A program made the translations under genes and the position numbers. Shown here in pieces: positions 28,175-37,600 of a stretch of 64,000 nt of DNA. Under the pieces are notes generated by a model. That model searched no databases and was not told the DNA's origin. It saw only the letters and a program-made list of their open reading frames with translations. Position 1 is the first letter of the stretch. The number at the start of each line of letters is the position of its first letter. Origin of the DNA: Lentzea cavernae (GTDB lineage Bacteria > Actinomycetota > Actinomycetes > Mycobacteriales > Pseudonocardiaceae); NCBI RefSeq assembly GCF_014653695.1, contig NZ_BNAR01000024.1, forward strand, positions 43,034 to 107,033, given 5' to 3'.

Positions 28175-28196
28175 CCGCTACTCCCACTCCCACCGC
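28156..28196. terminator. Terminator overlapping the end of HTH paralogue A
   Basis: GCGGTGGGAGTGGGAGTAG (28156-28174) and CTACTCCCACTCCCACCGC (28178-28196) form a perfect 19-bp stem with a 3-base loop. The left arm includes the stop codon and the codons for the final RWEWE. The region to 28305 holds no gene and separates the convergent subtilase. Confidence 0.7.
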
Positions 28197-28305
28197 AAGC
28201 GCCCCCCAGTCGAAATGATGCTTCGGCCGAGCCGCATTCGGCCGTGGGCATCGAGGGCGCCCAGGATGGCCGTCGCCGCCGCAGGGAGGCGGCGACGGCA
28301 AGTCC

Positions 28306-29478
28306 CTAGACCTTCAGCAGCAGGTTCGGTGAACCCGTCCTGATGTCGGTCAGCTTGTTCGGCGTGGCCGCGCCGACCAGGGCGTTGCGCACCTGGGCGG
28401 GCGTCGCGGACGGGTTCGCGCTCAGGTACAGCGCGGCCGCTCCGGCGACGTGCGGGGAGGCCATCGACGTGCCGCCCATGGACCGCGTGCCGGTGTCGTT
28501 GCTGTGCGAGGCGGAGACGATGTCGCTGCCCGGCGCCCAGATGTCGAGGCACCTGCCGTGGTTCGACGAGCCCGCGGAGTAGATCGACCGCTTGTCGGCG
28601 CGGTCCGAGGCGCCGACGGTGATCGCCTCCGGCGTGCGGGCCGGGGTGAAGTTGCAGGCGTCCTGACCGCTGTTGCCACCCGCGAGCACGTAGGTGAAGC
28701 CCGTGCTGATCGAGCGCTTGACGGCGTTCTCCAGCGAGGCGTTCGTGCCGCTGCCACCGAGACTCATGTTGACGACGGCGGGCTTCTTGCCGTTGGCCGT
28801 CACCCAGTCGATGCCGCGGATGATGCCGTCCCACGGGCCGCTGCCGTTGCAGTCGAGCACGCGGACGCCGATGAGCTTGGCCTTCTTCGCGACGCCGTAC
28901 GTCTTGCCGCCGACCGTGCCGGCGACGTGCGTGCCGTGGCCCTGGCAGTCCTGGGCGACGGAATCGTTGTCGATGAAGTCGTAACCGTCGGAAGCGCGGC
29001 CCTCGAATTCGGAATGCGTTTTCCTGATTCCGGTGTCGAGAACGTACGCCGTCACGTTCGACGCGGTGTTCGGGTAGGTGTAGCTGCGGCTGAGCGGCAG
29101 GTTCGCCTGGTCGATCCGGTCGAGACCCCAGACGGGATTCGCCTGGGTGGCCTGGATCGTGGCGAACGTGTTGCGCTCGACGAATTCGACGTCGGGGTCG
29201 GCCGCGAGCCGCCGCGCCTGTCGTTCGGACATCCCGGTGACGGAGAAACCGTTCAGCGCGGTGCTGTAGGTGTGCTTGACGTTGCCCTGGTAGCGGGACG
29301 CCAACGCGCCGGCAGGGGTGCGCGCTCCGTCCTTCAGCACCACGATGTAGCTGCCCTCGACCGCTTGTGCGCCCGCACCGGGGAGCACCGCTTCCTCAGC
29401 GATCGCGGTGGGCGTCAGCATCGCCGTGGAAGCGATGCCCAATGCCGCCGCGATGGCGACATGACGCCGTGGTGACAT
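28306..29478 (-). CDS. Secreted subtilisin-like serine protease (S8)
   Basis: This 390-residue preproprotein has a signal peptide (residues 1-27, ending PTAIA), an inhibitor-I9 propeptide (about 40-110: EGSYIVVLKDGARTPAG, FSVTGMSERQARRLAADPDVEFVERN) and a catalytic domain. The domain has Asp in YVLDTGI, His in CQGHGTHVAGTVGG, oxyanion Asn in LAGGNSG and Ser in GGTSMASPHVAG. It should be a broad extracellular protease of the proteinase K type. AGGAGG lies five bases before the ATG. It is transcribed divergently from HTH paralogue B. An SSI-type inhibitor gene lies at 58.5 kb. Confidence 0.95.
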   Translation of the reverse strand: MSPRRHVAIAAALGIASTAMLTPTAIAEEAVLPGAGAQAVEGSYIVVLKDGARTPAGALASRYQGNVKHTYSTALNGFSVTGMSERQARRLAADPDVEFVERNTFATIQATQANPVWGLDRIDQANLPLSRSYTYPNTASNVTAYVLDTGIRKTHSEFEGRASDGYDFIDNDSVAQDCQGHGTHVAGTVGGKTYGVAKKAKLIGVRVLDCNGSGPWDGIIRGIDWVTANGKKPAVVNMSLGGSGTNASLENAVKRSISTGFTYVLAGGNSGQDACNFTPARTPEAITVGASDRADKRSIYSAGSSNHGRCLDIWAPGSDIVSASHSNDTGTRSMGGTSMASPHVAGAAALYLSANPSATPAQVRNALVGAATPNKLTDIRTGSPNLLLKV

Positions 29479-29621
29479 GAGTTCCTCCTGGCAGGGAATG
29501 AACTGGGGAACACCAAGAAACTAACGCGGCATGTGCTTCGGATAACAGGTTCGAAACTTCGGTCCTCAATACTGTCAAAACTGTGGCGCGCGCACTCGGT
29601 CACTCACAGTAGTATCCGGCG

Positions 29622-30506
29622 GTGTCGGAATTCGCTGAAGCGCTGACGCTGGCCGTGGAGGCGAGCGGGCTCAGCCTGGAGCGGATCCAGCACCACCTGG
29701 AGTCACGCGGCGTGCAGGTGAGCCAGTCGACGCTGAGTTACTGGCGCCGTGGCCGCAGCCGCCCGGAACGTCCCGAGTCGCTCGCGGCCGTAGCCGCTCT
29801 CGAGGAGATCCTGCAGCTCTCGCCGGGCGCGTTGACGAGCAGGCTCGGGGGCAGGCGTCCGCGCGGCCGGTGGGTGGAGCGCGCCACCGCGCTGGAGGGC
29901 ATCTGGCGTGACGCCGCGATCGACCTCGGCCGTGAGATCACCCGCGTCGACAGGCTGCTCCCGGCCCCGGCTCGTTACCTCAGCGTGCGGGACCGCGCGC
30001 TGATCGGACAGGACAGGCGCGAGATCGAGATCCGCAGCAGCGCGGTGATCGAGGCGTTCGAGGACGGCGTCGACCGGATGCTGCTCGCCAAGACGGCCGA
30101 CGACACCGACCTCTCGCCCGGCGGCATCGTCGCCGAGAAGACGTGCCGCGTGGGCAGGGTGCGCAGGGACGACGAGCAGAAGCTGCTCGTCGCGGAGATC
30201 ATCCTCGACCGCGTGCTGCAGGCCGGCGAGACCGCGCTCGTCGACCTGCGGCTGATCTCCGACCCCGGCGCCGACAGCGCCTGTGCCGACCGCACGTTCC
30301 TCCGCACGGTGCGCAACTACGTGCTGGAGGTCGAGTTCCACCCCGCCGCGGTTCCCGTGCGCTGCCACAGCTTCACCCGCTCCGAGCCCGGCGGGCCGGA
30401 CGTGGAGACGGGCGAACTGTGGATCGGCACCACCGCCGCCGCGCACCTGCTGGTGCACGAGGCCCAGGCGGGCTCCGTGCACGGCATCAGGTGGGAGTGG
30501 GAGTAG
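29622..30506 (+). CDS. HTH-domain protein, paralogue B (unknown C-terminal domain)
   Basis: This 294-residue paralogue of the gene at 27293-28174 has the same HTH (SEFAEALTLAVEASGLSLERI, STLSYWRRGRSRPERPES), middle region YLSVRDRALIGQDRREIE, cysteine pair region ADRTFLRTVRNYVLEVEFHP and terminal HGIRWEWE. It is divergent from the subtilase gene with 143 bases between starts, so it could regulate it. The GTG start is preceded by a TAGTAT -10-like element rather than a clear ribosome binding site, so a leaderless mRNA is possible. Confidence 0.8.
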   Translation: MSEFAEALTLAVEASGLSLERIQHHLESRGVQVSQSTLSYWRRGRSRPERPESLAAVAALEEILQLSPGALTSRLGGRRPRGRWVERATALEGIWRDAAIDLGREITRVDRLLPAPARYLSVRDRALIGQDRREIEIRSSAVIEAFEDGVDRMLLAKTADDTDLSPGGIVAEKTCRVGRVRRDDEQKLLVAEIILDRVLQAGETALVDLRLISDPGADSACADRTFLRTVRNYVLEVEFHPAAVPVRCHSFTRSEPGGPDVETGELWIGTTAAAHLLVHEAQAGSVHGIRWEWE

Positions 30507-30765
30507 CGGCCCTCGCTCGCTATTCGCACGACTGCGCACCGGATTCCTGTTCCCTGCGTGCAGAGAGCGGTCGCGAACAATGCCGCCACAACGCAGGTGT
30601 TGATTCTCGTCAGGTCCTCCAGGCAAGGGGGAACGCGATGAAACGTGAACTCACTAGCGGGTGAATTGGCGGCGTAGAAAATTCGGTGACCGACACTGTC
30701 GAACCTGTGGCGAGCTGGAGCAGCTCCACGTGGCACAACGCCGCGCCGCGGGGCAGGCTGGAAGC

Positions 30766-31758
30766 ATGGAGTACACCCAGCTCGGTCGCAGCGGCCTGTC
30801 CGTCTCCCGCCTGTGCCTCGGCACGATGAACTTCGGCCCCGAGACCTCCGAGACCGACAGCCACGCGATCATGGACCGCGCCCACGAACACGGCCTGAAC
30901 TTCTTCGACACGGCCAACGTCTACGGCTGGAAGAAGGGCGAGGGCGTCACCGAGAACATCATCGGCAACTGGTTTGCCAAGGGCGGCACCCGCCGCGAGC
31001 GGACCGTCATCGCCACCAAGCTCTACGGCAGCATGGGCGACTGGCCGAACGAGACCAAGCTCTCCGCCCTGAACATCCGCCGCGCCGCCGACGCCTCGTT
31101 GAAGCGCCTCCAGACCGACTACATCGACCTCTACCAGATGCACCACGTCGACCGGGACACGCCGTGGGACGAGATCTGGGAGGCCTTCTCCGTCCTGCGC
31201 CAGCAGGGCAAGGTCATCTACTTCGGCTCGTCGAACTTCGCCGGCTGGCACATCGCCCAGGCTGCCGAGGCCGCTCGTACGCGCGGGTTCCTCGGGCTGG
31301 TGTCGGAGCAGTCGATCTACAACCTGATGACCCGCTGGGTGGAGCTGGAGGTCCTGCCGGCCGCTCGTCACTACGGCCTGGGCGTCATCCCGTGGTCGCC
31401 GCTGCACGGCGGGCTGCTGGGCGGCGTGCTGCGCAAGCAGCGCGAGGGCGGGGTCTCCCGGTCCGCGTCCGGGCGTTCCGCCGACGCGCTGGAGAAGAAC
31501 AGGGACCAGATCGAGGCCTACGAGAAGTTGTGCGCCGAGATCGGCGAGGACCCGGCGAACGTCGGTCTCGCGTGGTTGCTGCACCAGGACGGCGTCACGG
31601 CGCCGATCATCGGGCCGCGCACCGGTGAGCAGCTGGACAACTCGCTGCGGGCGGCGGAGTTGAAGCTCGACGCCGACGTGCTGGCGAAGCTCGACGAGCT
31701 GTTCCCGGCACCGGCGCCGAACGGGTCGAAGCCCGCTCCGGAGGCCTACGCCTGGTGA
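30766..31758 (+). CDS. Aldo/keto reductase
   Basis: This 330-residue NADPH-dependent reductase of the TIM-barrel AKR family (YajO/potassium-channel beta-like group) has tetrad residues Asp and Tyr in FFDTANVYG, Lys in VIATKLYG and His in LYQMHHVD. The cofactor region is GSSNFAGW, SEQSIYN and IIGPRTGEQLDNSLRA. It is a single gene with its own promoter region; the 259 bases upstream (30507-30765) hold no other gene. The substrate is not predictable. Confidence 0.92.
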   Translation: MEYTQLGRSGLSVSRLCLGTMNFGPETSETDSHAIMDRAHEHGLNFFDTANVYGWKKGEGVTENIIGNWFAKGGTRRERTVIATKLYGSMGDWPNETKLSALNIRRAADASLKRLQTDYIDLYQMHHVDRDTPWDEIWEAFSVLRQQGKVIYFGSSNFAGWHIAQAAEAARTRGFLGLVSEQSIYNLMTRWVELEVLPAARHYGLGVIPWSPLHGGLLGGVLRKQREGGVSRSASGRSADALEKNRDQIEAYEKLCAEIGEDPANVGLAWLLHQDGVTAPIIGPRTGEQLDNSLRAAELKLDADVLAKLDELFPAPAPNGSKPAPEAYAW

Positions 31759-31765
31759 TCCGCCG

Positions 31766-34381
31766 CTAGTCGGTGGCCAGGACGATCGTCTCGTTCGCGG
31801 GGATTCTGCCGTCGGCGCGTCGCTGCAAGATCGACGCGCTGGCGGCCAGCGAACGGAAATGAGGCCAATTGGCCTTGTCTGTCTCGTGTGCCAAACACGT
31901 CGCGAGGAGGCGCACCGATGCCGCTTCTTCGGCAGTGACCGGTTCGCGCCTGGAGAAGAGGGCTGCGGCTCGCACGACGAGGTCCGGAAGACGAGCCTGT
32001 CCCCACCGAGTCGTCGGGCATTCCTGCACATGCCGGAGTGCTTTCGGGAAATCCGCGTCGAGGCGTGGATTGCCCTTGGACTCGAACATGTCGACGAACG
32101 TCCGGCTGAACTGCTCGGTGAAGTTCGTGCGCTTCGGGTTGGCCGCCATGGCCGCTCTGCACAGTGCTCTTCCAAACAAACCTTCCGGTTTCAAGGCTCG
32201 CATGTGCCGGATCTCTATCCGGAGCAACTTCGATTTAGCGGGCGACCAGTGAAGGTCAGGCGCGATCCTGAACACATACCCGAGTTCCATGATTTCAGGC
32301 AGCAGCACGAGGTCGGCGTGCAAGTCCTCTCGCACCTCCTGCATCGTGACCGAGAAGTGTGCCCGCTCCTCGGCTTCTGCGGTGTGAGGGGACAGCACTT
32401 CGAGTTTCGCGGCCAGCGGGGACGACATCAGCTCGTCTGCGACGGCGAGGCGGAAGATCTGCTCCGCAGCCGCGATGCGGTTGACCCAGTCGACGAAGCC
32501 GACCACATCGCGGTGCCACATCCCTCTGGCGGGTTCGTCAGGCCCGCCCAGCGGAACATCCGGCATGCCAGGCGATTCCTGCGCCAAGAACAGCTTGTAG
32601 ACGCGCACGGGTACCGGTTCGGCGCAGATGTGGGTGCCCGCGCCGGTGCGCACGAGCTTGCGCAGGTGTCGTGCCACCAGCACGCGGGTGATGAGGGTGC
32701 GCAACGAGGGTTCGGCGTCGGAGTCGTACGGGGTGTCCAGCAGGTCGTCGAGCCTCTTCCGAAGTTCCGGTGCGAGTTCGCTGCCCTGTTCGGCGATGTC
32801 GAACGCCAGCGACAAAGTCCACACAGAGCCGAATTCGAAGACCGCCCTCACGATCGCGTCGGCACTGGCACGGGCCACGTGCAGCAGTGTCGTTTCGCGC
32901 CACCACAGGTTGTTGACGTTGTCGACCAACACCTTCGTCAGCTGCTTCTCGCGGATGTGATGTGCTGCCAGGAACTCCTGGAACGTCAGGTGCGCGAACG
33001 CGAAGGTGTCGCGCTCGCGCTCCAGCAACAGGCCGCACGACGTCATGTCCGCCAGAAAGGCGTTCTCGTCCAGCCCACCCGCCATGCGGCGCAGGGAAGA
33101 GCGGAACTCGACAGCGATCTCGTCCCTGCTGACGTCGCGCACTTCGCGACTCATCATCGAGAACGCGAGTCCGCTCATGAGCGTCATCTTCTGCTCGCCG
33201 CTCAGCTCCGATCGGAGCCTTTTCGCCTCCTGCCGCCGCCACAGCAGCACCTGGCAGATCTCGCTGTACAGGTCCACGCGACTGCCGGGCAGCGCGCCGC
33301 GGAACTTGTGGACGTTCGCGATCATGGTGAGCAGCAACGGGTTCACCGACAGCTCGTAGAGCGAAGGGTTCTGGTGCAGGCGCTCCAGGAGGTCGTTCGC
33401 CTCACCCTCGGCGCGGCGGGCGATCTCGGGCGACTTCTCGCCGGTGCTGCGCTGCTCGAAAGCGAAGTACCAGCTCCGCACGAACCTGGTCACCTGCTCG
33501 TCGGTGAAGCCGCGGACCTGCACGACGTCGGCGCCCGACACCGGAGCCGACTCGTAGCCGTGCGGGCGGGACGTGATCACGAAGTCGTTCGACGGGTGGC
33601 GCGCGATCTGGCGTTCGACCCAGTCCGAGACGGTGCGGCGGTTCTGGTGGTCCGCGACCTCGTCCAGGCCGTCGAGGAGCACCACGCACGAACCGGCGCG
33701 CAGCTTCTGCTCGAACCAGCCTGCCGGAGCGGCCCGGTCGACCAGGTCCGTCAGCGCGGTGTCCTCGGCGATCGCCTGAACGTGGTCGCGGAGGTAGAGG
33801 AGCACCGGAATGCCGCGCCGCCGGCGGCGCTTGCGGCACACGAGCAGCGCGGTGTGGCGGAGCAAGGTCGTCTTGCCACAGCCCGGTGCGCCGATCACGG
33901 CGAGCACCACGGGCTTGGGCTGGTCGATCAGGTCGCCGATGAAGCGGCGTTCGGGGTGCACCTGGTGGTGGCCCAGCACGTCCGAGGGGACCTTCGCCGG
34001 GTCGCTGTGGACGAGGCTGATGTCGACGAAGACCTCGTCGAGTTCGGGCGTGTAGAAGCCCATCGTGGCGAGACCCTTGAGGTCGATGAACCTCAGGTTG
34101 CCTAGCACGGCCTCGCGGTAGCGGCGTTCGAAGCCGGACAGACGGCGGCGTGTGCCCTCGTCGATGGTTCTGGCGAGGTCGTCCTTCCATCGCCTGTTCA
34201 GCTCGTCGGCGGTGCCGCCGACGAGCTTGCCCGCGAAGCTCAGGCCGAGGACCACCGCTTCGTAGGCGACGAACGCGATCAGGGCCAGGACCGGGTGTGC
34301 CTTCGCCCAGGCCTGCAAGAAGGCGAAGGCGGCGGCCGGTGGTGCGATGGCCGCGCCGAGCAGGCCGAGCGTCTTGCCCAT
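31766..34381 (-). CDS. Membrane-anchored NACHT NTPase
   Basis: This 871-residue STAND NTPase has two hydrophobic helices at residues 5-25 and 30-52 that should anchor the N-terminus. A conserved linker follows (LKGLATMGFYTPELDEVFVDISL, about 101-123), then the NACHT domain with Walker A GAPGCGKTT (164-172) and Walker B VVLLDGLDEV (233-242), and helical segments ending AFAHLTFQEFLAAHHI (about 470). The region about 590-680 resembles a worn-down formylglycine-generating-enzyme fold (VRVYKLFLA, WHRDVVGFVDWVN, FRLAVADEL). Several bacterial NACHT proteins give phage resistance; no effector nuclease or other toxin domain is seen here. Confidence 0.85.
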   Translation of the reverse strand: MGKTLGLLGAAIAPPAAAFAFLQAWAKAHPVLALIAFVAYEAVVLGLSFAGKLVGGTADELNRRWKDDLARTIDEGTRRRLSGFERRYREAVLGNLRFIDLKGLATMGFYTPELDEVFVDISLVHSDPAKVPSDVLGHHQVHPERRFIGDLIDQPKPVVLAVIGAPGCGKTTLLRHTALLVCRKRRRRRGIPVLLYLRDHVQAIAEDTALTDLVDRAAPAGWFEQKLRAGSCVVLLDGLDEVADHQNRRTVSDWVERQIARHPSNDFVITSRPHGYESAPVSGADVVQVRGFTDEQVTRFVRSWYFAFEQRSTGEKSPEIARRAEGEANDLLERLHQNPSLYELSVNPLLLTMIANVHKFRGALPGSRVDLYSEICQVLLWRRQEAKRLRSELSGEQKMTLMSGLAFSMMSREVRDVSRDEIAVEFRSSLRRMAGGLDENAFLADMTSCGLLLERERDTFAFAHLTFQEFLAAHHIREKQLTKVLVDNVNNLWWRETTLLHVARASADAIVRAVFEFGSVWTLSLAFDIAEQGSELAPELRKRLDDLLDTPYDSDAEPSLRTLITRVLVARHLRKLVRTGAGTHICAEPVPVRVYKLFLAQESPGMPDVPLGGPDEPARGMWHRDVVGFVDWVNRIAAAEQIFRLAVADELMSSPLAAKLEVLSPHTAEAEERAHFSVTMQEVREDLHADLVLLPEIMELGYVFRIAPDLHWSPAKSKLLRIEIRHMRALKPEGLFGRALCRAAMAANPKRTNFTEQFSRTFVDMFESKGNPRLDADFPKALRHVQECPTTRWGQARLPDLVVRAAALFSRREPVTAEEAASVRLLATCLAHETDKANWPHFRSLAASASILQRRADGRIPANETIVLATD

Positions 34382-34430
34382 GCACCTCTAGTCGCCCGAG
34401 GTGCACGGGATGTCACGTTATTCGAGGTGA

Positions 34431-34607
34431 CTAGTCCTCGAAGTCGTCGTCGCGCGCCAGGAACGTGGCGAAGCGCTCGATCGGCGTCTCGAAGTCCGGG
34501 TTGGCGTCGACGAACTCGCGCAGCTTGTCGGCCAGCCACGCGAAGGTGACCTCCTCCTCGCCGCGCCGCTTCTCGAGCTCCTCGATGCCGCGATCGGTGT
34601 GGTACAT
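34431..34607 (-). CDS. DUF6104 small protein
   Basis: This 58-residue acidic protein starts MYHTDRGIEELEKRRGEEEV and continues TFAWLADKLREFVDANPDFE, matching the DUF6104 family that lies just downstream of kgd/sucA in many actinomycetes. It is translated from ATG 34607, with AGGAG eight bases upstream. A strong terminator separates it from kgd, so it needs read-through or its own promoter. Its function is unknown; the fixed position next to kgd suggests a link with the 2-oxoglutarate enzyme. Confidence 0.85.
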   Translation of the reverse strand: MYHTDRGIEELEKRRGEEEVTFAWLADKLREFVDANPDFETPIERFATFLARDDDFED

Positions 34608-34633
34608 GGCTAGAACTCCTAGAGGGCTTGAGA

Positions 34634-34674
34634 AAACGAGCCGCCGGACCCCAGCGGAGTCCGGCGGCTCGTTT
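34634..34674 (-). terminator. Terminator of kgd
   Basis: AAACGAGCCGCCGGAC (34634-34649) and GTCCGGCGGCTCGTTT (34659-34674) make a perfect 16-bp stem with a 9-base loop. On the minus strand it is followed by a T-run. Confidence 0.88.
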
Positions 34675-34688
34675 CGTTCAGGACCGGC

Positions 34689-37600
34689 CTACTCGAACGC
34701 GCGGGTGATGATCTCGCGCTGCTCGACCTCGTGCACCTTGCTCGAACCGGCCGACGGGGCGGCCATCGGGCGGCGGGACACGCGGCGGACGGTGCCCAGG
34801 TGCTCCGGCAGGAGCTCCGGGAGGGCGAGGCCGTAGAACGGCCAGGCACCCTGGTTCGCCGGCTCCTCCTGGACCCAGCGGACGTCCTTCGCGTTCGGGT
34901 AGCGCTCCAGGGTCTCGGTCAGCTTGCGGGCCGGGACCGGGTAGAGCTGCTCGACGCGCACGATCGCCACGTCGCCGCCGCCGCGCTTCTCGCGCTCGGC
35001 GTGCAGCTCGTAGGAGATCTTGCCGCTGCACAGCAGGACCTTCGTGACCGCGTTCGGGTCCTTGACGGTCGGGTCGTCCATCACCGAGTGGAAGCGGTCG
35101 TTGATGAACTCGTCGGTCCCGGACACGGCGGCCTTGAGGCGCAGCATGGACTTCGGCGTGAACACGATCAGCGGCCGGTCGACGCCGTCGAGGGCGTGGC
35201 GACGCAGCAGGTGGAAGTAGTTCGCCGGAGTCGACGGCACCGCGACGGTCATCGAGCCCTCGGCGCACAGCTGCAGCCAGCGCTCGATGCGGCCCGACGT
35301 GTGGTCGGGGCCCTGGCCCTCGTGGCCGTGCGGCAGCAGGATCACGACGTCGGAACGCTGACCCCACTTGGCCTCACCGGACGAGATGAACTCGTCGATG
35401 ATCGGCTGCGCGCCGTTGACGAAGTCACCGAACTGCGCCTCCCACAGCACCAGCGCCTGCGGGTTCGCCACCGAGTAGCCGTACTCGAAGCCCACGGCCG
35501 CGAACTCCGAGAGCACCGAGTCGTAGACCATGAACTTGCCCTGGTCCTCGGACAGGTGCTGCAGCGGCGTGTGCTCCGCGCCGGTCTTGCGGTCGATCAG
35601 GGTCGCGTGGCGCTGCACGAACGTGCCGCGGCGCGAGTCCTGGCCGGCCAGGCGGATGTTGCGGCCCTCGATCGCGAGCGAGCCGAAGGCGAGCAGCTCG
35701 GCGAACGCCCAGTCGATGCCACCCTCGCGCGCCATCTTGGCGCGGCGGTCGAGCACCGGCTTGACGCGGGCGTGCGGCGTGAAGCCCTCGGGCAGCTTCA
35801 CGTGGGCGTCGGCGATGTGCTCCAGCGTCTCGCGGGAGATGCCCGTGGGCAGCTTCGCCGGGATCTGCTGCTCGGCCTCCACCGAAGGACTGGCCTTCAC
35901 CGGGTGCTTCTCGAGCTCGCGGACCTCGTTGAAGACGTGCTCCAGCTGGCTGGAGAAGTCCTGCAGCGCCTTCTCGGCCTCTTCGACCGTGATGTCGCCG
36001 CGGCCGATCAGGGACTCGGTGTAGGTCTTGCGCACCGAGCGCTTCTGGTCGATCACGTCGTACATCGCCGGCTGCGTCATCGAGGGGTCGTCGCCCTCGT
36101 TGTGGCCGCGGCGGCGGTAGCAGACCATGTCGATCACGACGTCCTTGGCGAACGCCTGGCGGTACTCGACGGCCAGCTTCGCGACCCAGTAGCAGGCCTC
36201 GGGGTCGTCGCCGTTCACGTGGAAGACCGGCGAGCCGATCATCTTCGCGACGTCGGTCGAGTACTTCGAGGACCGCGAGTGCTCCGGCGCGGTGGTGAAG
36301 CCGACCTGGTTGTTCACGACGATGTGCACCGTGCCACCGGTGCGGTAACCGCGGACCAGCGCCAGGTTCAGCGTCTCGGCCACGACACCCTGACCGGCGA
36401 ACGCCGCGTCACCGTGCATGGCGACCGGCAGCACCGGGAAGAAGTCGCCGCCCTTGTCGAGCATGTCCTGCTTGGCGCGGACGATGCCCTCCAGAACCGG
36501 GTCGACGGCCTCGAGGTGCGACGGGTTGGCGGTCAGCGACACCTTGGTCTCGCCGTCGCCGAACATGCGGAAGTACTTGCCCTCGGCACCGAGGTGGTAC
36601 TTCACGTCGCCGGAGCCGTGCGCCTGACCGGGGTCGAGGTTGCCCTCGAACTCGCGGAAGATCTGCGAGATCGGCTTGCCGACGATGTTCGCGAGGACGT
36701 TGAGGCGGCCGCGGTGCGGCATGCCGATGACGACCTCGTCGAGCTCGTGCTCGGCGGCCTTGTCGAGCACCGCGTCGAGCAGCGGGATGACGGTCTCGCC
36801 GCCCTCGAGCGAGAAGCGCTTCTGGCCGACGTACTTCGTCTGCAGGAACGTCTCGAACGCCTCAGCCGCGTTCAGCTTGCTGAGGATGTACTTCTGCACG
36901 GTGGCCGGCGGCTTCTCGTGCGGGACCTCGACGCGCTCCTGGATCCACTGGCGCTCTTCGGGCTCGAGGATGTGCATGTACTCGACGCCGACGGTGCGGC
37001 AGTACGAGTTGCGCAGCACGCCCAGGATGTCGCGGAGCTTCATCCGCTCCTTGCCGGCGAAGCCGCCGACCGGGAACTCGCGGTCCAGGTCCCACAGCGT
37101 CAGGCCGTGGCTGAGCACGTCCAGGTCGGCGTGGGAGCGCTGGCGGTAGTTCAGCGGGTCCGTGTCGGCCATCAGGTGGCCGCGCGTGCGGAACGCGTCG
37201 ATCAGCTCGATGACGCGCGCCGTCTTGTCGACAGCGCCCTCGGGGATGTCGGCGACCCAGCGGATCGGCTCGTACGGCAGCCGCAGCGACGCGAAGATGT
37301 CGTCGTAGAAGCCGTCCTCGCCCAGCAGCAGCTGGTGGATGCGCTTGAGGAACTCGCCCGACTCCGCGCCCTGGATGATGCGGTGGTCGTACGTGGAGGT
37401 CAGCGTGATGATCTTGCTGACGCCCATGTCGGTGAGCGCCTGCTCGCTGGTGCCCTGGAAGTGCGCGGGGTACTCCATCGCGCCGACGCCGATGATCGCG
37501 CCCTGACCGGCCTGCAGACGCGGCACCGAGTGGTTCGTGCCGATCGTGCCGGGGTTGGTCAGCGAGATCGTGGTGCCGGAGAAGTCGTCCGCCGTCAGCG

